A DNA stretch of 64,000 bases from an uncultured Kangiella sp. GTDB taxonomy: Bacteria; Pseudomonadota; Gammaproteobacteria; Enterobacterales; Kangiellaceae. How positions within the stretch are numbered: position 1 is the stretch's first letter; every line of letters starts with the position of its first letter. Location of the stretch: the NCBI GenBank assembly GCA_947503435.1, contig CANNDL010000001.1:147469-211468 (forward strand). The letters are read 5' to 3'. Of the stretch, positions 43,698 through 52,201 are shown one piece after another. A model generated the notes under the pieces. The model was given only the letters and a program-made list of their open reading frames with translations. It did not search any database and had not been told where the DNA came from. The position numbers and the translations under genes were made by a program.

Positions 43698-44645
43698 ATG
43701 TCTTGGAAACCTTCCTCTTTAATAGCAACCCTTAAAGCACGCGCTGACTTGAATGCTCAGGTGCGTGAGTTTTTTTCTGAGAAAAAAGTTTTAGAAGTGG
43801 AAACGCCTTTGTTGATGGAGCATGGGGTTACGGATCGCTATATGAAGTCGATGCGGGTGGATGGTGTTTTTAAAGTAAAAGGTTTCCTACAAACCTCTCC
43901 TGAGTTTGCGATGAAGCGTTTGTTGGCAGCAGGCTCTGGTTCGATTTATCAAATCTGTAAAGCGTTTCGCTTAGATGAGTCTGGCACTCGACATAACCCT
44001 GAATTTAGTATGCTCGAATGGTATCGGGTGGGCTTTAGCCATTGGAAATTAATGGATGAAACTTTCGAACTGCTTGCTGGGATTTTGGGCAAAAGAACTA
44101 GAGTAAATTATTCTTATCAAGATGCTTTTGAATATTATTTACATATTAATCCTTATCAAATAACCCTTGAAGAACTAAAAAGTAAATCAGAAAGATTATT
44201 GGGGGAGTTACCCGATGATTTAGAGCGTGATGACTATTTAAGTCTTTTATTTGAAGATCAAATTGAACCGAATCTTGGGTTAGAAAATACAATCACTTAT
44301 ATTACTGACTTCCCAGCCAGCCAGTCAGCATTGGCAACAATAGATCCGGACAATCCAAAAGTAGCGCAACGCTTTGAGGTTTACATTGAGGGCTTCGAGT
44401 TAGCCAATGGCTTTAATGAATTGCAAGATGCTGAGGAACAATTGGCTCGATTTGAAGCAGATAATATTTGGCGTAAAGAAAATAATTTGGAAGAAATAGT
44501 TATCGACCAACATTTTATTGGTGCGCTAAAGTCTGGGTTGCCTAATTGTGCAGGCATTGCCTTAGGTATGGATCGTTTGCTGATGATCAAACTAGGACTT
44601 GAAGATATCTCGCAAGTCCTAGCTTTCCCAATAAACACTAACTAG
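43698..44645 (+). CDS. epmA: EF-P lysine aminoacylase EpmA (GenX)
   Basis: This 315-residue class II lysyl-tRNA synthetase paralogue lacks the anticodon domain and transfers (R)-beta-lysine to EF-P Lys34. Visible class II motifs are VLEVETPLLMEHGVTD, LQTSPEFAMKRLL, FRLDESGTRHNPEFSMLEW (motif 2) and GIALGMDRLLMIKLG (motif 3). Length equals E. coli EpmA (325) closely. Its end overlaps the convergent small gene by 8 bases. Confidence 0.95.
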   Translation: MSWKPSSLIATLKARADLNAQVREFFSEKKVLEVETPLLMEHGVTDRYMKSMRVDGVFKVKGFLQTSPEFAMKRLLAAGSGSIYQICKAFRLDESGTRHNPEFSMLEWYRVGFSHWKLMDETFELLAGILGKRTRVNYSYQDAFEYYLHINPYQITLEELKSKSERLLGELPDDLERDDYLSLLFEDQIEPNLGLENTITYITDFPASQSALATIDPDNPKVAQRFEVYIEGFELANGFNELQDAEEQLARFEADNIWRKENNLEEIVIDQHFIGALKSGLPNCAGIALGMDRLLMIKLGLEDISQVLAFPINTN

Positions 44646-44988
44646 TGGTTGCTATAGCGCCACCAGTTGAACGTTTGTTTTTAATATTTCTGTGAGATTC
44701 AACCACTTTAAAAAAAACATCGCTTTGAGTTACTCCAACAAAGCGACGTTTATCTTTTAAAGTCGCGATAAAAGTAACTTCATTTGAGTTTTCTGATTGT
44801 GGCTGCTCAGAATCTTTAAGAATTAGTTCCACCATTTCTGATGTTGCTCGATTGATATGGGCAACATCTTTAAGTGAAACCGTTTCGAAATAAGCTTTAA
44901 GGTTAAAACTAGGAAGCGAGAAACTCCTTAAGGTAAAGCGACCTTTACCAGCTTTGAAATCCCCCCCAAGCACTCTAAATTTTGCCAT
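44638..44988 (-). CDS. Hypothetical small basic protein
   Basis: I do not recognise this 116-residue protein. It opens MAKFRVLGGDFKAGKGRF and has an alternating pattern (LSFSLPSF, ELILKD, VTFIATLKDKRRFVGVTQS) that suggests a small beta-rich domain followed by a basic, flexible tail (HRNIKNKRSTGGA). There are no signal peptide or membrane segments. A good ribosome binding site (AAGGAG, 8 bases before ATG 44988) argues that it is real. It is convergent with epmA and overlaps its last codons by 8 bases. No promoter is clear in the 336 bases upstream. Confidence 0.7.
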   Translation of the reverse strand: MAKFRVLGGDFKAGKGRFTLRSFSLPSFNLKAYFETVSLKDVAHINRATSEMVELILKDSEQPQSENSNEVTFIATLKDKRRFVGVTQSDVFFKVVESHRNIKNKRSTGGAIATTS

Positions 44989-45324
44989 TAACTTTCTCCT
45001 TAAGTTACGGTTTGTTTTGCTTGAATCAATATTGTATAAAAGTTTTAAGCGAACTTATTCCTTGCTCAACTCAAAACTTGCTTACAATGTAGTTTTTTAC
45101 TTGTTAGCTTGGCAAGGGAAAATTAGCAAAATAAAAGTGCTTGGCCGCAAAATGTGAAGTACATAACTATTTTCATTTCAATTAGTCAGCTTAATTTACA
45201 GTTTGATTTTTATTACATGGCTTACATGCAAAAATACTGTGAGTTTGATTTCAATAAATTTATCGTTAGGCAATAAATTCTTGAACGAATTTTAATAAAG
45301 CCATCAATAACTTGATTAAATGAA
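44989..45324. other. Intergenic region without recognised gene
   Basis: This AT-rich stretch lies between the small hypothetical gene (leftward start) and the end of nudC. An open frame on the plus strand at 44954-45157 lacks a ribosome binding site and recognisable content. On the minus strand TATACA at 45038-45033 could be the -10 of the small hypothetical gene, but no -35 matches at the right distance. I see no hairpin terminator for nudC. Confidence 0.5.
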
Positions 45325-46224
45325 TTAACTTTGCAACCAACTTTCTATTAGGCTTCTTGAGATAGAGTATTGAAAAGGTAGTAAGAGTTGACCATTCTTA
45401 ACAGCGCTTATTATTTCCTGTTTGGTAAACCATTCAGCACTCTCCAGCTCTAAATCTTTTAATTCTATTTTAGGATTTTCTGCAACCGCATTAAATCCCA
45501 ACATAACCGATTGCGGGAATGGCCAAGGTTGCGATGCTTGGTATTTTATTTGCGAGACTTTTAAACCAACTTCTTCCATTGCTTCGCGCTGAACGGCTTG
45601 CTCTAGACTTTCTCCGGGTTCTACAAAACCAGCGATTACCGAATAACGCTTTTCTGGCCAGCTAGCTTGGCGGCCTAATAATATTCTTTCGGTGTTACTT
45701 TTATCCGTATGAATAATAGCAACAATAATTGCAGGATCAGTTCTAGGGAAATGCTCCTTAGCGCAATCATTATCACTGCACTGACGCACAAAACCACTTT
45801 CTTTGGCGAAAGTTTCGGCGCCACAGAAACCGCAATATTGATGGCTTGCATGCCACTGATTTAAACCAGTGGCCACATTTGCTAAATAGGCATCTTGCGG
45901 GCTCAAATTGGGCAATAAGTTTCTTAAGCCGTCACTATTCTCGGAAATATCTCTTAACTGTTCTGAGCTTGGCAAGCGATAAGCAAAATAATGCTGCTGA
46001 TTAATTACGCCTAAATAGATATAGTGAATTGAAGAAAGACGTTTTACTTTAGTCGCTAACTGACCTTTGCTTAACCAGATTAAGCCATTTCTATCAGCCG
46101 CGATATATTGCTTATAAATAGGAAGAAATAACGAGTTACCACTATCAATTAGCGCATTAATAGTCGATTCATCATGGCGTATTTCGCCTTGACGATTGAG
46201 CTGCTCAAATTGAAAGGAAAACAT
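45325..46224 (-). CDS. nudC: NAD+ diphosphatase / RNA de-NADding Nudix enzyme NudC
   Basis: The 299-residue enzyme cleaves NAD(H) to NMN(H) and AMP and removes NAD caps from RNA 5' ends. An N-terminal domain is followed by a zinc-binding module (CGFCG then CSDNDCAKEHFPRTDP), the Nudix box GFVEPGESLEQAVQREAMEEVG, and the diagnostic SQPWPFPQS motif of NADH diphosphatases. It follows the YeiH-like gene by 3 bases on the same strand, so the two are probably one unit. Confidence 0.95.
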   Translation of the reverse strand: MFSFQFEQLNRQGEIRHDESTINALIDSGNSLFLPIYKQYIAADRNGLIWLSKGQLATKVKRLSSIHYIYLGVINQQHYFAYRLPSSEQLRDISENSDGLRNLLPNLSPQDAYLANVATGLNQWHASHQYCGFCGAETFAKESGFVRQCSDNDCAKEHFPRTDPAIIVAIIHTDKSNTERILLGRQASWPEKRYSVIAGFVEPGESLEQAVQREAMEEVGLKVSQIKYQASQPWPFPQSVMLGFNAVAENPKIELKDLELESAEWFTKQEIISAVKNGQLLLPFQYSISRSLIESWLQS

Positions 46225-46227
46225 AGA

Positions 46228-47187
46228 TTAATAGAACCAATAGATAACAATCAAGCCTGCTATTGACACGCTAAGCCATAATACGATGCCCAAAGTCAGC
46301 GCTTTCGGTGAAATACTCTTAATACTCGATTTATTCAGGCTGGCACCCATCCACAATAGGCTTAGTGCAAACAGGTTTTTAGCCCCCATCTTGATGTAGG
46401 TTGTTGCAGCTCCTGTTTCAAAATAACTTCCTGCAATACTAGCTAGGACGAATAATACTATAAACCATGGGATTGCGACCTTTAACTTATCTTTGGAATG
46501 GAGTAGGGCTGCAATAATAGCAATGGGTATTATCCATAAGGCGCGTGAAAGTTTGGTAGTGGTAGCGACGTTTAGTGCTTGTGAGCCATATTGAGAGGCT
46601 GCGCCGACTACACTAGATGTGTCGTGTATGCCAATGGCGGCCCAAAGACCAAATTGAGTTTGACTGAGTTCTAACCAATGGCCAATAACCGGAAAGGTGA
46701 ATAGTGCAACGGCATTTAATATAAAAACGATGGCTAAAGACAGCACCATATTGGTTTGATGGGCGTTAATTGAACTGCCCACTGCAGCAATTGCGCTTCC
46801 GCCACAAATAGCGGTACCTGAGCTGATCAGCCAGCCTTGCTCATTATTTAGCTTTAGTAACTTGGTTAGTGTCAAGCCAAATAACAAGGTGCCGCCGATC
46901 ACGGCTAAAGTAAGCCAAAAACTAGATTGAGCCGTTGTGACTAATTCACCAATAGGCAAGGTGAATCCCAAAGCGACAATCGCCACCTTAAGTAGCAACG
47001 AAGCCCACTTATTAAGTTTTGAATTAGAAAAGAGGGAATAGCCGCCATTCGCAAACCAGCCCAGTAGCAAACCTGATGCCAAAGCATAACTAGCATTTAA
47101 CCAGCCGATTAAGGTGACAATAGTCAGCAATAAGAGGGCAAATAGGGCCCATTTAGGTGTGTTACTCAAGCTATACCACCTAGCCAA
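46228..47187 (-). CDS. YeiH family putative sulfate exporter
   Basis: This 319-residue inner-membrane protein has about ten hydrophobic segments and belongs to the YeiH/UPF0324 family. Its signature segments are WLISSGTAICGGSAIAA and the GIHDTSSVVGAASQYG block. Members are annotated as putative sulfate exporters on limited evidence. It starts at TTG 47187 with a weak AAGAG ribosome site and no alternative ATG before the first membrane segment. It is co-directional with nudC (3-base gap) and divergent from the gntR-like gene. Confidence 0.85.
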   Translation of the reverse strand: MARWYSLSNTPKWALFALLLLTIVTLIGWLNASYALASGLLLGWFANGGYSLFSNSKLNKWASLLLKVAIVALGFTLPIGELVTTAQSSFWLTLAVIGGTLLFGLTLTKLLKLNNEQGWLISSGTAICGGSAIAAVGSSINAHQTNMVLSLAIVFILNAVALFTFPVIGHWLELSQTQFGLWAAIGIHDTSSVVGAASQYGSQALNVATTTKLSRALWIIPIAIIAALLHSKDKLKVAIPWFIVLFVLASIAGSYFETGAATTYIKMGAKNLFALSLLWMGASLNKSSIKSISPKALTLGIVLWLSVSIAGLIVIYWFY

Positions 47188-47298
47188 TTCGGCTCTTTTT
47201 TAGCACACATTGAAATTTAATTGGTTCTATTCTATAAAAATTATCTAAGAAAATCATATGTTTATAAATTCAGGGATAAGTTTTCCTTAAATCCATAC

Positions 47299-47328
47299 TT
47301 GACGTGAATAGGTGTTATATATTAGTAT
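47299..47328 (+). promoter_or_regulatory. Candidate promoter of the gntR-ABC operon
   Basis: A -35 like TTGACG (47299-47304) is followed after 18 bases by TAGTAT (47323-47328). The operator-like inverted repeat overlaps the -10 region, as expected for autorepression. Confidence 0.5.
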
Positions 47329-47333
47329 AACAC
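47312..47333. promoter_or_regulatory. Candidate GntR/YtrA operator
   Basis: Perfect 7-base arms GTGTTAT (47312-47318) and ATAACAC (47327-47333) flank an 8-base spacer. A third copy of ATAACAC lies at 47343-47349. Placement about 77 bases upstream of the regulator start fits an autoregulatory site. Confidence 0.6.
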
Positions 47334-47409
47334 TAAATCGGCATAACACTTGAAATGAAAACGCCTCAAGCATTATGAAGAAACTCGATAGACAACCGGG
47401 AATTAAGGT

Positions 47410-47826
47410 ATGCAAGTACACTGGGATGATACCCAACCAATTTATCTGCAATTGAAAGACAAGGTTCTCAATATGATCCTTGAAGGCACCATTGCAGAAG
47501 GGGAAGCTTTACCATCGGTACGAAATGTTTCGGCAGAATACAAATTAAACCCGATAACAGTATCTAAAGCTTATCAATTATTAGTAGAGAACGAATTAGC
47601 AGAAAAACGCAGAGGTCTAGGAATGTTTGTCACCGAGGGAGCCAAATCAAAACTATTAACAGCTGAGCGCGAACACTTTCTATCAGTGGAATGGCCTGCA
47701 TTATTAGAAAAAATCGAACGCCTAGGCATTTCGATTGAAGATTTAATCAATCCTGCTAAGCAAGGTGAAAACAAATTCAAGAATCCAAAGCAAGAAGCAG
47801 CAAACGGGGAAAATGACAATGGCTAA
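47410..47826 (+). CDS. GntR family (YtrA subfamily) transcriptional regulator
   Basis: This 138-residue regulator has an N-terminal winged helix-turn-helix (about 10-75: PIYLQLKDKVLNMIL, GEALPSVRNVSAEYKLNPIT, RGLGMFV) and only a short helical C-terminal part. This fits the YtrA subfamily, whose members control neighbouring ABC transporter genes. The downstream genes here are exactly that pair. The gene overlaps the ATPase start by 8 bases (ATG 47819 lies before its stop at 47824-47826). An inverted repeat upstream is a plausible self-operator. Confidence 0.9.
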   Translation: MQVHWDDTQPIYLQLKDKVLNMILEGTIAEGEALPSVRNVSAEYKLNPITVSKAYQLLVENELAEKRRGLGMFVTEGAKSKLLTAEREHFLSVEWPALLEKIERLGISIEDLINPAKQGENKFKNPKQEAANGENDNG

Positions 47827-48673
47827 TATCTTACAGGCACAAGGCTTAAGTAAGAATTACGGCAATTTTAAAGCCTTAAAGAATGTTAATTTGAACTTAG
47901 AATCCGGACGTATTCTAGGTTTGATCGGCCCTAATGGCGCCGGTAAAACGACTTTATTAAAGTCGATCCTAGGATTAACACCATTTGATGGTGAGTTAGA
48001 AATATTTGGATTGAATCCGCATAAACAACGTGATGAGTTGATGGAACGAGTTTGTTTTATTGCTGACGTTGCCGTGCTGCCACGTTGGATTAGAGTGAGT
48101 CAAGCCATTGATTTTGTGGAAGGTGTGCACTCTCGCTTTAATCGTGAGCGTTGCATGGGCTATTTAGCTAAAACCAAAATTAAACAAAAATCTAAAGTAA
48201 AAGAATTATCCAAAGGTATGGTGGTGCAACTTCACTTAGCACTGATCATGTCTATCGATGCGGATCTGTTGATTTTAGATGAACCGACTTTAGGTTTGGA
48301 TATTTTGTTCCGTAAAGCATTTTACGAACAATTGTTGAATGACTATTTCGATGAAAATCGCACCATTATTATTACCACTCACCAAGTGGAAGAAATTGAA
48401 CATATCTTAAGTGATTTAGTATTTATTCAGAACGGCGAAATTGTTCTGGATGAGTCTATGGATGCGATTGCCGATACGTATTTTGAAGTTATGGTTGAGA
48501 AGGAGTTTGAGGATCAAGCCTTGGCGATGAATCCATTATCAGTACGCGAAGTCTTCGGACAAAAAGTGTGTCTGTTTAATGGCGTCGCCAAGCCTCAACT
48601 TTCTGAAATGGGCAAGGTACGCAAACCAAGCGTTGCCGATCTGTTTGTAGCTAAGATGCAAGGAGAAGCTTAA
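47819..48673 (+). CDS. ABC transporter ATP-binding protein
   Basis: This 284-residue ATPase has Walker A GPNGAGKTT (about residues 38-46), a signature region LSKGMVVQL, Walker B LLILDEPT and a His switch in ITTHQVEEI. The C-terminal extension of about 80 residues (from EVMVEKEF) is usual in the YtrB-type branch. It partners with the permease that begins at the base where this gene ends. ATG 47819 is preferred because GGGGA lies about 9 bases before it; ATG 47813 is the alternative. Substrate unknown. Confidence 0.92.
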   Translation: MANILQAQGLSKNYGNFKALKNVNLNLESGRILGLIGPNGAGKTTLLKSILGLTPFDGELEIFGLNPHKQRDELMERVCFIADVAVLPRWIRVSQAIDFVEGVHSRFNRERCMGYLAKTKIKQKSKVKELSKGMVVQLHLALIMSIDADLLILDEPTLGLDILFRKAFYEQLLNDYFDENRTIIITTHQVEEIEHILSDLVFIQNGEIVLDESMDAIADTYFEVMVEKEFEDQALAMNPLSVREVFGQKVCLFNGVAKPQLSEMGKVRKPSVADLFVAKMQGEA

Positions 48674-49638
48674 TGAATACCTTTCTAACATTACTTAAGC
48701 GCGAATATTGGGAACATAAAACTGGCTTTCAGTGGGTGCCAATAGGCATTTCTATACTTGTTCTTTTTACCACTCTTTTGACCGTACTATTTTTGACTAA
48801 TGATACGGTTAAAGTGGGCATTGGCGCCTCCAATCCTACGGATCTTTTAGCATTATGGGAGGCTACCGCGAGCCAGGGCGATAAAGACTTAGCCGTTACT
48901 GCTTGGTACTACATGAATATTATCAACTTAGTAGTGGTAATGGGCTTTGTTGGTTACTTCTATTGCTTGGGCGCTTTATACGATGATCGAAAAGATAAGA
49001 GTATCTTATTTTGGAAATCATTACCGGTTTCTGACACTCAGACAGTGCTATCTAAAGTGGTAAGTGTAACTTTATTATTACCGTTAGTAATTTGGGTTAT
49101 TTCTTTGATTACTAATATTGGCATGATGTTGTTGGGTCTATTATTTGCAGCTATGTCTCACAGCGATATAGCAGGAATGGTGTTCTCTCCTGGTAGCATT
49201 CTTATGGCGAGCACCTATCAATTGATGGCAAATGTCATGGCAACCTTGTGGGTATTCCCCTTTATTGGATACTTGTTGTTTATTTCAAGCGCGACTAAAA
49301 AAGTTCCATTTTTAGTGTCATGGCTGCCCGTTATTGTGATTTTGATTGTGGAAAGTATTGTTTTCAAATCAGGCTACTTTATTAGTTGGATTGGAAATCA
49401 ATTAACAGGGTTAGGTAAAGCATACTCCACACCTATGGCCATGATGGCGCAGGTAGAAGAAGACGGCGTATCTGAATTGAAAGATATTGCCGGTCGGGTT
49501 GGCTGGGAGTTTGATAGCGGCTGGGGTAGTTACTCAAGCCAGTTAGCCGATTCGAATTTATGGATTGGATTAGCGATAGGAGCCATCTTTATCGTAGGCG
49601 CAATCTACATTCGCCGTTATAGAGACGAAGCTCTATAA
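48673..49638 (+). CDS. ABC transporter permease (ABC-2 type)
   Basis: The 321-residue inner-membrane protein has about six hydrophobic segments, starting with a cytoplasmic FLTLLKREYWEHKTGF and the first segment near residues 22-42. A large extracytoplasmic loop lies between segments 1 and 2 (about 45-90). The C-terminal segment ends IYIRRYRDEAL. It is the membrane half of the transporter and overlaps the ATPase stop by one base. The family moves lipids, peptides or antibiotics; the cargo here is not known. Confidence 0.88.
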   Translation: MNTFLTLLKREYWEHKTGFQWVPIGISILVLFTTLLTVLFLTNDTVKVGIGASNPTDLLALWEATASQGDKDLAVTAWYYMNIINLVVVMGFVGYFYCLGALYDDRKDKSILFWKSLPVSDTQTVLSKVVSVTLLLPLVIWVISLITNIGMMLLGLLFAAMSHSDIAGMVFSPGSILMASTYQLMANVMATLWVFPFIGYLLFISSATKKVPFLVSWLPVIVILIVESIVFKSGYFISWIGNQLTGLGKAYSTPMAMMAQVEEDGVSELKDIAGRVGWEFDSGWGSYSSQLADSNLWIGLAIGAIFIVGAIYIRRYRDEAL

Positions 49639-49648
49639 ATTTTTTTCC

Positions 49649-49683
49649 GATGCTTCTAATCCAAAATGGGGTTTAGAAGCATC
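49649..49683 (+). repeat. Stem-loop between ABC permease and small membrane protein gene
   Basis: Perfect 11-base arms (49649-49659 with 49673-49683, GATGCTTCTAA type) enclose a 13-base loop. The T-run lies before, not after, the stem on the plus strand, so this is not a standard terminator. It could be an mRNA-stability or processing element. Confidence 0.55.
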
Positions 49684-49738
49684 TAATAGATAGTAATTAA
49701 GTTTGTTTTTGAAAATTAGGATAATTGAGGATAGAAAC

Positions 49739-49918
49739 ATGACATTAAATAGACAGAGTATTAAATGGTTGCCGAAAGTAAGTTTAGTCGTCGGTGTGGT
49801 TTTACTAACAGCTTTGATTTTGGCTAAAACAGCTAACTCAAGCCCGGAAATGGATATGCTTAATTCGTTAGAGCGAGTGAATAATGTGCAGCAGTTTTTA
49901 AAGGATTTATTGTTTTAA
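49739..49918 (+). CDS. Small single-pass membrane protein
   Basis: The 59-residue protein has one hydrophobic segment (about 13-31, PKVSLVVGVVLLTALILA) and a short hydrophilic tail (SLERVNNVQQFLKDLLF) with helix-forming character. I do not recognise a family. It starts at ATG 49739 after GAGGA eight bases upstream. It follows the ABC permease by 100 bases on the same strand, across the stem-loop, so it may be part of the gntR-ABC transcript. Function unknown. Confidence 0.6.
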   Translation: MTLNRQSIKWLPKVSLVVGVVLLTALILAKTANSSPEMDMLNSLERVNNVQQFLKDLLF

Positions 49919-50215
49919 ACTGAAAAAGCACTTTAATTATCCTAACTTATTGATAAAGCAGACGGATCTGCTTTGCAATAAGCCCGTTCTACACCCGCCT
50001 TGTTACTTCTCTTTACCTTCTGCTGACAGTTTATGATATACGGTTCATATTGGGTTCAGCCGGCTGGCTAAAAAATAGACTCATATAAGATAAACCCTTG
50101 CTAGATAAGTGAAATTACTGCTAGTATGCGTTTATCAAGTGGTATGATGTCTTGAGACATGATGTCGCTGAAATCACATAAAAACGGTAAATTCCTATCA
50201 CGGGGGAAGGAATTA
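49919..50215. other. Intergenic region upstream of the DUF1302 gene
   Basis: The region has no gene. It contains a 10-base palindrome CAGCCGGCTG near 50057 and a 14-base perfect palindrome (50147-50160) about 56 bases before the DUF1302 start, a candidate operator. Confidence 0.5.
50147..50160. promoter_or_regulatory. Palindromic candidate operator upstream of the DUF1302 cluster
   Basis: The arms ATGTCT (50147-50152) and AGACAT (50155-50160) are separated by two bases, a perfect dyad. It lies about 56 bases before ATG 50216. No regulator of the cluster is adjacent, so the binding protein is unknown. Confidence 0.4.
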
Positions 50216-52183
50216 ATGAAAATGAACGAGTTAAACCGAAAAAACTCTCCTCTTAAAACCTTATCTAAAGTAGCAGCGAGTGTTGCTATTGCCTTAGCGG
50301 CGACTTCGACTCAAGCAGTTGAGTTTGAAACGGATAATTTTGATATCAGTTTTGATAGTACCTTTAGTTTAGGTGCTAGCTGGCGAGTAGAAGATCGTGA
50401 CAATAACTTAGTTGGTCGTGCAAATTTATACCCATTGCAAAACAATGGTATTCCAATTGCTGCGACTTATGCTTCTTGTACTGCCAATCCAAACTGTATC
50501 TTGCCGCAAGGCGCTTGGTCGAACAACTCTGACGACGGTAACTTAAATTACGATAAAGGAGACATGTTCTCGAATGTAATTAAAGGTTTGCATGAATTCG
50601 ATATGCGTCATAAAGATGGCGACTACGGTTTATTTGCTCGTGCCTTATGGTACTACGACCGTGAAATCATGGATGGAACTACTCGATTTAAAGATTTAGA
50701 CGGCTTCCCTGCAGGTGCTTGGGCTGTTGGTGGAAATACTGCCAGAACAGAGCAAGGCTACGATGCTGAGATCTTGGATTTCTACGCTTGGGCAACTTGG
50801 GATGTTGGTGAAGCATCAACGCTACAAGTTCGTTTAGGTGAACAAGTTGTAAGCTGGGGCGAATCTACTTTCATTCAACACAGTTTGAATGAAGCTAATG
50901 CGGTTAACTTACGTACCTTGCGTAATCCCGGCGCTGAATTAAAAGAAGCTTTAATACCATCCGGTATGTTATGGGCTTCAATTGATTTAACTGAAAGCTT
51001 ATCGTTAGAAGGTTTTTATCAATATGAGTGGGAGCCGGTAAAAGTAGACGAACCAGGTACCTATTTTGCAACTCGCGATTTTTTAGGATTTACGGGTCAA
51101 GATGTACATTTAGGCTTCGCTCAAATACCAGAAGGAACTCCGGGTACTGTAGCAGTACGCGAGCCAACTCGTGACGCAGATGATCAAGGCCAATACGGCT
51201 TGAAATTAGCTTACTTTACGGAAGGCGGAACTGAATTCGGCTTCTATTATATGAATTACCACAACCGTCGACCAATTATCTCAGCGTATTCAGCGGATTT
51301 AACTGGAACAGTTAGAGGTTTCTTAGAGTACCCAGAAGATATTCAAATGGGTGGTATCAGTTTTAACACGGCCACTGATAATGGTTGGTCAATTGCTGGT
51401 GAAGTTTCTTATCGAAAAGATGAGCCTCTTCAAGTCGATGACGCAGAACTACTATTTGCTACATTAGAGCCATTAGATGGCTTGTCAGCGCCAGGACCTG
51501 TCTCTCGCGGAACCAGCCAAGTAGCTAATATTACTACTTTTGGTACTGAAATTTCAGGTTATCGCTTATTAGATACAGTGCAAGCACAAGCAACCTTTAC
51601 CAAATTACTAGGTTCACTTTGGGGTTCTGATCAAACTGTATTCTTAGTAGAAGTTGGCGCTAATCAAATTATTGATATGCCATCGCAAGATGAATTGCGA
51701 TTTGAAGCAGAAGGTACCTTCCGCTCAGGTAACTCTGCGCGTATAAATGATTTCAACGGTAACGGAATTGGCGATGGCTTCTGGTCTGCTGCGTACCTAC
51801 CGGGGCAAACCTCTCCATGCGGATTTACTAATCCTGCTGATGGCACGCGCGTGTTTACAGAATGTGAAGGCTTAGAAACTAATGCTTTTGCCGATGAGTT
51901 CTCTTGGGGTTATCGTGCAGCAATGCGCTGGAATTATGACAATGCACTATGGGGCGGTAACTTAGCACCTCGCATAGTATTCCAGCACGATGTATCTGGT
52001 AACACGCCTGCACCTATTGCTAACTTCCTTGAAGGTCGTAAAGCATTATCTCTTGGCGTGAGCTGGGATTACCAAAGCACTTGGAAAGTGGATTTCGGAT
52101 ACAACCGTTTCTTCGGCAATGAAAGTGCAAACTTAATTCATGACCGTGACTATGTGTCGCTAGCGGTTAGTTATTCAATTTAA
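50216..52183 (+). CDS. DUF1302 family outer-membrane protein
   Basis: The 655-residue protein has a signal peptide (about 1-37, ending STQA). Its beta-strand pattern is characteristic of DUF1302 outer-membrane proteins: DISFDSTFSLGASWRVEDRD at the start of the mature part, VRLGEQVVSWGES, and a C-terminal strand ending VSLAVSYSI. The start ATG 50216 follows GGAAGGAA; an upstream ATG at 50159 adds 19 residues without a good ribosome binding site. It heads the four-gene cluster DUF1302, DUF1329, YCF48 and RND found in many marine and pseudomonad genomes, thought to move hydrophobic compounds; the substrate is not known. Confidence 0.9.
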   Translation: MKMNELNRKNSPLKTLSKVAASVAIALAATSTQAVEFETDNFDISFDSTFSLGASWRVEDRDNNLVGRANLYPLQNNGIPIAATYASCTANPNCILPQGAWSNNSDDGNLNYDKGDMFSNVIKGLHEFDMRHKDGDYGLFARALWYYDREIMDGTTRFKDLDGFPAGAWAVGGNTARTEQGYDAEILDFYAWATWDVGEASTLQVRLGEQVVSWGESTFIQHSLNEANAVNLRTLRNPGAELKEALIPSGMLWASIDLTESLSLEGFYQYEWEPVKVDEPGTYFATRDFLGFTGQDVHLGFAQIPEGTPGTVAVREPTRDADDQGQYGLKLAYFTEGGTEFGFYYMNYHNRRPIISAYSADLTGTVRGFLEYPEDIQMGGISFNTATDNGWSIAGEVSYRKDEPLQVDDAELLFATLEPLDGLSAPGPVSRGTSQVANITTFGTEISGYRLLDTVQAQATFTKLLGSLWGSDQTVFLVEVGANQIIDMPSQDELRFEAEGTFRSGNSARINDFNGNGIGDGFWSAAYLPGQTSPCGFTNPADGTRVFTECEGLETNAFADEFSWGYRAAMRWNYDNALWGGNLAPRIVFQHDVSGNTPAPIANFLEGRKALSLGVSWDYQSTWKVDFGYNRFFGNESANLIHDRDYVSLAVSYSI

Positions 52184-52201
52184 GAAAGGGCTAGTTACAA
52201 T

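Noticed and set aside
44954-45157. 67-codon open frame in the epmA-nudC gap
   Set aside because: No ribosome binding site, starts inside the opposite hypothetical gene and has a random AT-rich composition.
49649-49683. Intrinsic terminator of the ABC transporter operon
   Set aside because: The T-run precedes the stem on the plus strand and none follows it, so the usual terminator form is not met.
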